From Deltaproteobacteria bacterium (GTDB taxonomy: Bacteria; Desulfobacterota; Desulfobacteria; Desulfobacterales; ETH-SRB1), in NCBI GenBank assembly GCA_019314185.1, contig JAFCZU010000101.1, forward strand, positions 1 to 10,525: a DNA stretch of 10,525 nucleotides, read 5' to 3'. This document shows positions 1-5,157 of this stretch, one piece after another (the first letter of the stretch is position 1; each line of letters opens with the position of its first letter). A model generated the notes under the pieces. That model made no database searches. It saw nothing but the letters and a program-made list of their open reading frames with translations, and had not been told where the DNA came from. The position numbers and the translations under genes are program-made.

Positions 1-102
1 ACAAGACAGTTGGATATGGTACTGTCCAACAACGAAAGGGTGAATAAATACCTGAAAGAAACGCTAAAAGAACTTTCTTCGTTCGTGGATGTTCACCAAT
101 AA
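1..102 (+). CDS. C-terminal end of an unidentified protein (5' end outside window)
   Basis: Frame 1 is open from the window edge to a TAA at 100-102, giving 33 residues that end in SSFVDVHQ. The visible piece is polar and charged, with the spacing of an amphipathic helix (NKYLKETLKEL). This suits the C-terminal helix of a cytoplasmic protein but identifies no family. It lies on the same strand as the histidine kinase, 284 bp upstream. The stop codon directly abuts an 8-bp tandem array (102-149), so the original C-terminus may have been altered by repeat expansion. That an open frame here is genuinely coding is inferred from its composition and position only. Confidence 0.5.
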   Translation, partial: TRQLDMVLSNNERVNKYLKETLKELSSFVDVHQ

Positions 103-149
103 TTGATTGGTCGATTAGGGAATTAGTCGAGTGGTTGATTGGTATAGTA
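102..149. repeat. Degenerate 8-bp tandem array after the first gene
   Basis: Six consecutive octamers can be read in register: ATTGATTG, GTCGATTA, GGGAATTA, GTCGAGTG, GTTGATTG, GTATAGTA. They are degenerate but keep a G(T)-start and a -ATTA/-ATTG or -AGTG end. The unit GTCGAGTG recurs near other gene ends in this window (3764-3788 and, on the - strand, 5071-5110 and 9067-9074). The array starts at the last base of the upstream gene's stop codon. Confidence 0.6.
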
Positions 150-184
150 TTGGATGATGCAATAAAATTGTTAGCCGTTCACGG

Positions 185-303
185 CTTGAAACTTGAAACT
201 TGAAATTAGAAAGTAGCAATTGGGGAGAGATTAAAATAGAAATTCGAAATTGGAAATTGGGAAAAACAGTACAAAAGCATTAAGGCCAAATTTCTAATTT
301 CAA
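185..303. repeat. 7-bp tandem tracts and a 13-bp inverted repeat upstream of the kinase gene
   Basis: Two heptamer tracts are visible: CTTGAAA x3 plus TTAGAAA (185-212), and GAAATTC, GAAATTG, GAAATTG (239-259). The 13-mer TTGAAATTAGAAA at 200-212 is repeated perfectly in inverted orientation at 291-303, so the block could fold into a long AT-rich stem. With 102-149 this accounts for most of the 284-bp gap before the kinase. The rest (304-386) is AT-rich and presumably holds the kinase promoter, but no convincing -35/-10 pair could be picked out. Confidence 0.6.
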
Positions 304-386
304 TGTTCCGCGAACGTTTATGTTATTAACTATTAAATAAATGGCAGTTTTTCTATTACCGGTTATGTCTGCCCGGAGGATTAGGT

Positions 387-2057
387 ATGACTAAGGAAAA
401 AGAATTACACGGATATTATACCGGCTTGCGAACAAAGTTCATGGTTATCATTTTTTTCATAGCTTTTATTCCGTTAATCCTTTTAGGCGGAACTACTTAC
501 TATTACTATAGCACCACGGTCAAGGAAAAGATCGGAAACGAATTAAAGCTTATAACAAAAAACAGAAAAGACACCATTGATCTTTTTCTAAATGACAGGG
601 CTAACAGCTTAAGTGTTCTGGCTTATACGCATCGCTTTGACTACATAGAAAAAAAAGAAAACCTGCACAATGTTTTTCAGTTGTCAAAAATGGTTTGCAG
701 TGCCTTTCAGGATATGGGCATAATTAACAGTGATGGTGAACAGGTCGCTTATATCGGGCCGTATCACTTAAGTGGCAAGCAATATAGTTCGGCAGAGTGG
801 TTTCAGGAAGTAATGAAAAAAGATGTCTATATCAGCAATGTTTTTCTTGGTTTTAGGAAGGTCCCCCATTTCATTATTGCCGTAAAAAGGATGGAAGATG
901 GAAAGCCTTGGATATTGCGGGTGACCATAGACATAAACAAGATAAATCATTTTATGAGTACAGCTCTTTTGGGTAAAGGCGGCGGTGACTCATATATTCT
1001 GAGCCGGGAAGGTGTTTATCAGACAGGTGGCGTCGAGGACGACAGGATACTGACTAAATCCGATTTCAAAATACCTTCCGTGTTTCGAGGTGTAGAAGAA
1101 ACGGAAAAGCGCAGGGAAGACAAGGCTGTCCTTTGTGCCAGCACTTGGTTAAAAAACAACGACTGGCTGATGGTAATAGAACAGGATTTAAAACATGAGC
1201 TGGGCCCTGTGGTTCATGTTAAAAATACCGTTCTTCTCATCTTTGTCATCAGCTCATTCATTATCGTTATCAGCACCATTCTTATTACCAAGCGTGTTTT
1301 TGTACGATTGGAAAAAATCGGCATGGAAAAATTGCACCTTAGTGAGCAGCTTGTTCGCTCCGACAGATTAGCAGCCATCGGTAAGTTAGCGAGCGGGATT
1401 GCTCACGAAATCAACAATCCCCTCGCTGTTATCTCTGAAAAAGCCGGCTGGATAGGAGACCTGCTGACCGAAGAGGATGTAAAAAATAGCCCTAATTACG
1501 ATGAATTGATCCAATCTACCGAGGATATCAAAAAACATGTTAAGCGGGGAAAGAAAGTCATCAGTCGTCTTATGGGGTTTGCCCGTAAGGAAGGTATTGA
1601 GTATCAAAAGGTAGATATAAACTCTGTCCTTGATGAAACATATGATTTCTTGAACAAAAAGGCAATGTTTCAAAACATAGCCATAATGAAAGAATTCCAG
1701 GATGATCTGCCGAACATAGTCACTGACGGGGCACAATTACAGCAGGTCTTTATCAACATAGTAAATAATGCTATAGATGCGATTAATAAAGATGGTATGA
1801 TACGTCTCATCACAAAAAGGCAGGGCGGGGGAGTTCTAATTACTATCGCTGATACGGGGCCGGGTATGCCCGAAGAGGTTCAAAAAAAGATATTTGATCC
1901 GTTTTTTACAACCAAACAGATCGGCAAGGGAACCGGCCTGGGCCTTTCCACAAGTTATGGTATAATTGAAAAATTATGTGGCCAGCTTACAGTAGAAAGC
2001 GAAGTCGGCAATGGAACAACATTTTATATTACACTGCCTCCTTCCTGTAAGCAGTAA
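387..2057 (+). CDS. Membrane sensor histidine kinase with extracytoplasmic dCache-like domain
   Basis: This is an inner-membrane sensor kinase of 556 aa. A first membrane helix (about 17-36) and a second (about 281-303) bracket a roughly 240-residue periplasmic region. That region has the W..EV...VY.S.V pattern and the later P.FIIAV strand of double-Cache ligand sensors. The cytoplasmic part has the dimerisation and phosphoacceptor helix with H-box SGIAHEINNPL (phospho-His340). The ATPase domain follows: N box around N457-N461, G1 box DTGPGMP (from D489), F box FDPFF (503-507) and G2 box GKGTGLGL (513-520). All catalytic boxes are intact. The linker after the second helix is short and shows no clear HAMP or PAS domain. 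The ATG is well supported by GGAGG at 375-379, 7 nt upstream. A receiver gene follows on the same strand and could be the partner, but an intrinsic terminator separates them. The ligand cannot be predicted. Confidence 0.93.
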   Translation: MTKEKELHGYYTGLRTKFMVIIFFIAFIPLILLGGTTYYYYSTTVKEKIGNELKLITKNRKDTIDLFLNDRANSLSVLAYTHRFDYIEKKENLHNVFQLSKMVCSAFQDMGIINSDGEQVAYIGPYHLSGKQYSSAEWFQEVMKKDVYISNVFLGFRKVPHFIIAVKRMEDGKPWILRVTIDINKINHFMSTALLGKGGGDSYILSREGVYQTGGVEDDRILTKSDFKIPSVFRGVEETEKRREDKAVLCASTWLKNNDWLMVIEQDLKHELGPVVHVKNTVLLIFVISSFIIVISTILITKRVFVRLEKIGMEKLHLSEQLVRSDRLAAIGKLASGIAHEINNPLAVISEKAGWIGDLLTEEDVKNSPNYDELIQSTEDIKKHVKRGKKVISRLMGFARKEGIEYQKVDINSVLDETYDFLNKKAMFQNIAIMKEFQDDLPNIVTDGAQLQQVFINIVNNAIDAINKDGMIRLITKRQGGGVLITIADTGPGMPEEVQKKIFDPFFTTKQIGKGTGLGLSTSYGIIEKLCGQLTVESEVGNGTTFYITLPPSCKQ

Positions 2058-2102
2058 ATAAAAGGAATTAAAATATTTTAGCCGCTGCATAATTCAGTAA
2101 AG

Positions 2103-2129
2103 AAACCTGGCTCAAAGGACCAGGTTTTT
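2103..2129 (+). terminator. Rho-independent terminator after the histidine kinase gene
   Basis: An 8-bp stem, AAACCTGG (2103-2110) with CCAGGTTT (2120-2127), closes a 9-nt loop. The descending arm runs into TTTTT on the + strand. It lies 46 bp after the kinase stop codon and 55 bp before the receiver start, so the two genes are probably not simply co-transcribed at equal levels. Confidence 0.8.
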
Positions 2130-2183
2130 CAGGGCAAAATAAAAAAACCGTGAGCCATAACAATATTATAAAGGAGATGGAAA

Positions 2184-2573
2184 ATGCAGGAAATTCAGAT
2201 ACTGTTGGTCGATGATGAGGATGACTTCAGAACGACTCTTGCTAAAAGGCTGAGATTAAGAAAAGTAGATATCACGGATGTAGCAAGCGGCAACGAGGCT
2301 ATAGAGCTGGTCAAACAAAAGTCTTTTGATGTAGCTGTTATAGACGTTAAGATGCCTGAAATCGACGGAATTGAAACCTTGAAGCAGGTCAAGCAAATCC
2401 AGCCAACCATGGAGATTGTTATGCTTACCGGACATGCCTCGATCGAATCGGGCATGGAAGCCATGAAATTGGGCGCTTATGATTATGTAATGAAACCTTG
2501 CGATATCGACGAACTGCTTATAAAAGCCGGAAACGCTTACCAGCACAAATTGCTCAAGGAAAAAGAAAAATAA
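2184..2573 (+). CDS. Stand-alone response regulator receiver domain
   Basis: This 129-aa CheY-like protein consists of one receiver domain and no output domain. The expected active site is complete: acidic pair D10/D11, phosphoacceptor D54 (VIDVKMPEIDG), T82 (LTGHAS) and the conserved lysine K104 in MKP. The LGAYDYVMKP end resembles receivers of NtrC-type regulators. A charged Lys/Glu tail (KLLKEKEK) ends the protein, where a DNA-binding or AAA domain would otherwise begin. The start follows a strong AAGGAGA at 2171-2177. It is the nearest candidate phosphorylation partner of the upstream kinase. It would have to act by protein-protein contact or in a phosphorelay, since it has no effector of its own. 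It converges on the CBS-ACT gene with a 15-bp gap and no visible terminator between them. Confidence 0.93.
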   Translation: MQEIQILLVDDEDDFRTTLAKRLRLRKVDITDVASGNEAIELVKQKSFDVAVIDVKMPEIDGIETLKQVKQIQPTMEIVMLTGHASIESGMEAMKLGAYDYVMKPCDIDELLIKAGNAYQHKLLKEKEK

Positions 2574-2588
2574 GCGGCAATTGATAAA

Positions 2589-3269
2589 TTATGAATAGAT
2601 TTCTCTTCTGTCCTCATCGTGATCTATCATATAAAAAAGGGTGGCCTTTGTTTTTAGAACTTTAATAAGTTCGGAAAATTTTGACCGGTCAACACCGTAT
2701 GTACGAATGTAAACTTTGTGATATCCCTCAGGTACCCGTTCGTATGAGCTCAAAATACTTACAATACGGCCATCATATTCCCGGATAATATCGGCGACCT
2801 CCTTGATGGATCCGGATCGATTTTTTAACTGAAAAGCAAACTGGACTCCCTTTTGCCCAACACCGGCTGAAGAGATTATTTCTCTGAATATATCGGTTTG
2901 GGTTATTGTGCCGACAAGCCCCCCATCATGATCAACCACAGGTACCCCTGATATTTTGTGGTTGAGCAATACCTCGGCTGTCTCTTCTACGGTATAATCA
3001 AAAGGAACTGTGATAAGCCTTTTGGGCATAATCTCCTTCACCTTGACCGTGGACAGTATATAATTAAGCTCATGAACTGACAATGTAGTAGCATCAGATG
3101 CTGACGTCCTTTTTATATCCCTGTCGGTAATGACTCCAACGAGTTTATCTTTTTTCGTAACCGGAAGCATACGGATTTCATGTTTTTTCAATAGTTTCAT
3201 GGCATCGTGAATAGATCCATCTAAATCAATAGTAAAAACAGTTCTACTCATCCAATTCTTAACTAACAT
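2589..3269 (-). CDS. CBS-CBS-ACT domain protein (AcuB-like), paralogue 1
   Basis: A cytoplasmic protein of 226 aa, predicted to be a small-molecule sensor. CBS repeat 1 is at about 7-57 (MSRTVFTID ... VGVITDRDIKR). CBS repeat 2 is at about 78-135 (MPKRLITV ... ISGVPVVDHDGGLVGTIT). An ACT-like domain is at about 143-215 (KGVQFAFQLKNRSGSIKEV...). Paired CBS repeats typically bind AMP, ADP, ATP or related nucleotides, and ACT domains typically bind amino acids; the ligand here is unknown. The ATG at 3267-3269 is preferred over a TTG 15 bp upstream: AGAGG lies 7 nt before the ATG, and the resulting MLVKNWMS matches the MLVKYWMS start of the paralogue at 4284-4961. In the first 60 residues 39 match that paralogue, which points to duplication. 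The gene is separated from the Usp gene by 532 bp and probably has its own promoter. Confidence 0.9.
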   Translation of the reverse strand: MLVKNWMSRTVFTIDLDGSIHDAMKLLKKHEIRMLPVTKKDKLVGVITDRDIKRTSASDATTLSVHELNYILSTVKVKEIMPKRLITVPFDYTVEETAEVLLNHKISGVPVVDHDGGLVGTITQTDIFREIISSAGVGQKGVQFAFQLKNRSGSIKEVADIIREYDGRIVSILSSYERVPEGYHKVYIRTYGVDRSKFSELIKVLKTKATLFYMIDHDEDRREIYS

Positions 3270-3385
3270 GCTAATACCTCTCAAAAATGTTCAACATTGT
3301 ACCCTATGCCCCCTGTGCCTGGTTTTTATACAAACTTGACAGTGTAACCATGGTAACTATCGGTTTTGTAAGTATTTTTTCTGAA

Positions 3386-3480
3386 CCGCAGAATATCGAA
3401 CAAGAAATATCGAATGTCAAAGTAACTCGTTCGTAATTCTGCAGTTCCTTGTTCGATATTCGATATTCAAAGTTTTGCGG
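3386..3480. repeat. Nested inverted repeat built from GATATTC/GAACAAG words
   Basis: The 14-mer GAATATCGAACAAG (3391-3404) has a perfect inverted copy at 3448-3461. Outside it, CCGCA (3386-3390) pairs with TGCGG (3476-3480). An alternative inner pairing joins GCAGAAT (3388-3394) with ATTCTGC (3436-3442). The right arm contains TTCGATA twice in tandem (3452-3465), again a 7-bp period. The element lies in the promoter-side gap of the CBS-ACT gene at 2589-3269, about 120 bp upstream of its start. Confidence 0.7.
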
Positions 3481-3760
3481 CAATTACAAAAACTCCAAGA
3501 AATACCTTTCGTGTTAAGTGTGTGTGATGACGCCCGCCGTGCAACAGTTGCCGGAGATCTATTACCAGCGCATACTTATTTGAATCAGCAACCCTTTGAT
3601 CTTAAAATTCAATTTTCACCGGTTTCTGCCTCGCAAAGACCCACAATGGCTTTTTTTATAATCAATTTGCGTGAATCACGCAAGCATATTATGAGAAAGA
3701 GATTCCGGCCTAAATATTTTCTCCAGTTTATCAATGCACATAATTGGTCCGGTTGTTAAA
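3481..3760. other. Uninterpreted intergenic stretch between the repeat and the palindrome
   Basis: About 280 bp lie between the nested inverted repeat and the 28-bp palindrome. A + strand frame stays open here (about 94 codons from a TTG inside the repeat, at 3475). It has no ribosome-binding site, its start is repeat-derived, and its translation resembles no family I know, so I do not call it a gene. Apart from a 17-bp dyad at 3667-3683 I see no recognisable element. A decayed gene or a non-coding RNA cannot be excluded. Confidence 0.4.
3667..3683. promoter_or_regulatory. 17-bp perfect dyad, possible operator
   Basis: TTGCGTGA, one central A, then TCACGCAA form a perfect dyad with 8-bp arms. 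This geometry suits a homodimeric regulator, and the half-site loosely recalls the TGTGA half-site of CRP/FNR-type factors, but the spacing (one central base) does not fit theirs. It is over 100 bp downstream of the Usp gene and about 400 bp upstream of the CBS-ACT start at 3269, too far for a typical operator. Confidence 0.25.
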
Positions 3761-3788
3761 TTGGTCGAGTGGTTAACCACTCGACCAA
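3761..3788 (-). terminator. 28-bp perfect palindrome, possible terminator of the Usp gene
   Basis: The sequence TTGGTCGAGTGG, TTAA, CCACTCGACCAA is a perfect palindrome. As RNA it gives a 12-bp stem with a 4-nt loop. On the - strand it is followed by TTTAAC, only a weak U-run, 14 bp downstream of the Usp stop codon. It may act as a terminator. Its sequence is also made of the same GTCGAGTGGTT word as the octamer arrays, so it could equally be two opposing repeat units joined head to head. Confidence 0.5.
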
Positions 3789-3801
3789 CTTCCCTGCTCG
3801 A

Positions 3802-4251
3802 CTAAACTTTATGGGGATTCACCAGCAATACAGGAACAGGAGATGCCTTGGACACTCTTTCCGCAACAGAACCGAATACTACTTTTTCAAGGCCCTTTCT
3901 GCCATGAGTCCCTAAAATAAGTAAATCAATTCCCTTTGTCTCGATATATTTCAATATTTGTTCTGAGATATCTCCTGATATAATTTCCGCTTTAGTATCC
4001 TGAAAATCTGAAAAATAGTCCTCCTTAAACTCGTTCAGCCTTTTTGTCGCTCCCTTCTGCACCTGTTCTTCAAAGTCGTTAATTGAAGGGTGAGGAACAT
4101 AAATTCCGGAAAAATACTCAAAAACACGGGATACAAACAAAAGGTGAACTTCTGCTTCAAATTTTTCCGCCATTGTTGTCACATAGGGAACTATTTTTGG
4201 CGATGATTCAGATAAATCAACAGGAAACAAAATTTTTTTAAATTCTTTCAT
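3802..4251 (-). CDS. Universal stress protein, single UspA domain
   Basis: A cytoplasmic Usp-fold protein of 149 aa, the usual single-domain length. It opens with the beta-1 strand KKILFPVDLSE and carries the nucleotide-binding signature G-x2-G-x9-G-S as G114-T-H-G117 and G127-S128, followed by VPVLLV. The signature indicates the ATP-binding class, usually dimeric and linked to survival under starvation or stress. A strong AAGGAGG precedes the ATG. The gene starts 32 bp after the CBS-ACT gene at 4284-4961 and is very likely co-transcribed with it. The TAG stop (3802-3804) lies within CTCGACTA, a copy of the intergenic octamer family, so the last residues (NPHKV) abut repeat-derived sequence. 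Confidence 0.93.
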   Translation of the reverse strand: MKEFKKILFPVDLSESSPKIVPYVTTMAEKFEAEVHLLFVSRVFEYFSGIYVPHPSINDFEEQVQKGATKRLNEFKEDYFSDFQDTKAEIISGDISEQILKYIETKGIDLLILGTHGRKGLEKVVFGSVAERVSKASPVPVLLVNPHKV

Positions 4252-4283
4252 TTTAATCCTCCTTGTTTATGTGTTTATTTCTC

Positions 4284-4961
4284 CTAAAAAATCATCCTTT
4301 TCCTCTCATTATGATCTATTATGTAAAGCATGGTAGCCTTTTCTCTTACCTCTTCAATCAGCCTTTCAAGAAAGGGACGATCAATATTGAACATCCGAAT
4401 AAAAACCTTGCGATGTCCATCAGGAACCTCATCATAAGAAGTCAGAATGCTTGAGACGCGACAGCCATAGCTTCTAATAATATCAGTAATCTCCTTAAGG
4501 GTATGCGCTTTATCGCTCAATTGAATGGCAAACTGGACGCCTTTTTTCCCAAAACCGGTTAAGGAAAACATCACCCTGCATAAATCCGACAAGGTAATTA
4601 TTCCCACGAGATTCCCTTTATGATCGACCACAGGCATCCCGGATATTTTTTTTAGCAAAATGATTTCGGCTGCCTCCTCTACAGTTAAATCAAAAAGAAC
4701 TGTAAAGAGATCTCTGGTCATGACCTCCTTTATCTTAATTCCGCTAATTAATTCTTGCATATCATGGGGTTCTAACTCGGAAGCGCTTGAAGCCGATGCC
4801 CTTTTTACATCTCTATCTGTCACCACCCCCACAAGCTTGTTTTTTTCCATAACCGGAAGCATACGTATTTCGTGCTTTTCCAACAGCGCCTTAACATCCT
4901 GCATAGTATCTTCTATGTCGATTGTGATAACCGGTTCAGACATCCAATATTTTACAAGCAT
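4284..4961 (-). CDS. CBS-CBS-ACT domain protein (AcuB-like), paralogue 2
   Basis: A 225-aa cytoplasmic protein with the same architecture as the gene at 2589-3269. CBS 1 is at about 7-57 (KHEIRMLPV, LVGVVTDRDVKR). CBS 2 is at about 78-135 (ISGMPVVDHKGNLVGIIT). The ACT-like region is at about 143-215 (KGVQFAIQLSDKAHTLKEI). The family suggests adenine-nucleotide sensing; the ligand and partner are unknown. The start is supported by AAAGAGGT 7 nt upstream of the ATG. Part of that Shine-Dalgarno belongs to a repeat (4969-5026) that also precedes glgB at the same distance. It is 32 bp upstream of the Usp gene and 196 bp downstream of glgB, all on one strand, so read-through from the glycogen genes is possible. 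AcuB is the best-known protein of this architecture, but acetoin metabolism is not implied here. Confidence 0.9.
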   Translation of the reverse strand: MLVKYWMSEPVITIDIEDTMQDVKALLEKHEIRMLPVMEKNKLVGVVTDRDVKRASASSASELEPHDMQELISGIKIKEVMTRDLFTVLFDLTVEEAAEIILLKKISGMPVVDHKGNLVGIITLSDLCRVMFSLTGFGKKGVQFAIQLSDKAHTLKEITDIIRSYGCRVSSILTSYDEVPDGHRKVFIRMFNIDRPFLERLIEEVREKATMLYIIDHNERKRMIF

Positions 4962-4968
4962 TATAGAC

Positions 4969-5026
4969 CTCTTTGGATTGTTGATGGTTGATGGTTGATG
5001 GAATCGCTTCGCTCTATCTTTTCAAT
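4969..5026 (-). repeat. Leader repeat copy A, upstream of the CBS-ACT gene
   Basis: Two 17-nt blocks, CTCTTTGGATTGTTGAT (4969-4985) and TGGAATCGCTTCGCTCT (4999-5015), plus ATCTTTTCAAT (5016-5026), recur in the same order at 7187-7250 before glgB. Between the blocks is TTGATGG in three tandem 7-bp copies (4981-5001). On the gene's strand the first block ends in AAAGAG, the core of the CBS-ACT ribosome-binding site. Confidence 0.8.
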
Positions 5027-5040
5027 CGATGATCATCAAC

Positions 5041-5068
5041 CCGACCTCCGACCTCCGACCTCCGACCT
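5041..5068. repeat. Perfect 7-bp tandem repeat, CCGACCT x4
   Basis: Four exact copies of CCGACCT (complement AGGTCGG) lie in the gap between glgB and the CBS-ACT gene. Two bases later the sequence switches directly to an 8-bp array (5071-5110). Confidence 0.9.
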
Positions 5069-5070
5069 CT

Positions 5071-5110
5071 GACTACTCGACTACTCGACTACTCGACTAC
5101 TCGACTACTT
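5071..5110. repeat. 8-bp tandem repeat, GACTACTC x4 plus GACTACTT
   Basis: Five octamers in tandem, the last with one substitution. The complement, rotated, reads GTCGAGTA, a variant of the GTCGAGTG octamer found at 126-133, 3764-3771 and 9067-9074. The array ends 47 bp downstream of the glgB stop codon. Together with 4969-5068 it fills nearly the whole 196-bp gap. Confidence 0.9.
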
Positions 5111-5157
5111 ACAATTTACATGATAATAGAGATAAAAGTCAATCTCTTGCTTATCTT

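Noticed and set aside
305..315. GTTC-CGC-GAAC dyad as a LexA-type operator upstream of the kinase
   Set aside because: Half-site orientation and spacing do not match the known GAAC-N4-GTTC box, and 4-bp arms are expected by chance.
1386..1736. 116-codon open frame on the - strand
   Set aside because: It lies wholly inside the histidine kinase gene, whose catalytic boxes are intact in the other frame.
3270..3284. TTG start extending the CBS-ACT protein by five residues
   Set aside because: The extension overlaps the AGAGG that serves the ATG at 3269, and the paralogue starts at the equivalent MLVK.
3335..3365. TTGACA-like -35 box on the + strand
   Set aside because: No acceptable -10 hexamer follows at 16-18 bp, and no + strand gene starts downstream.
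3475..3759. 94-codon + strand open frame
   Set aside because: It begins at a TTG inside the inverted repeat, has no ribosome-binding site, and its translation resembles no family I know.
5071..5110. Possible CRISPR array or origin iterons
   Set aside because: Units are 8 bp with no spacers, and no cas, dnaA or rep gene is nearby. It is a simple tandem repeat.
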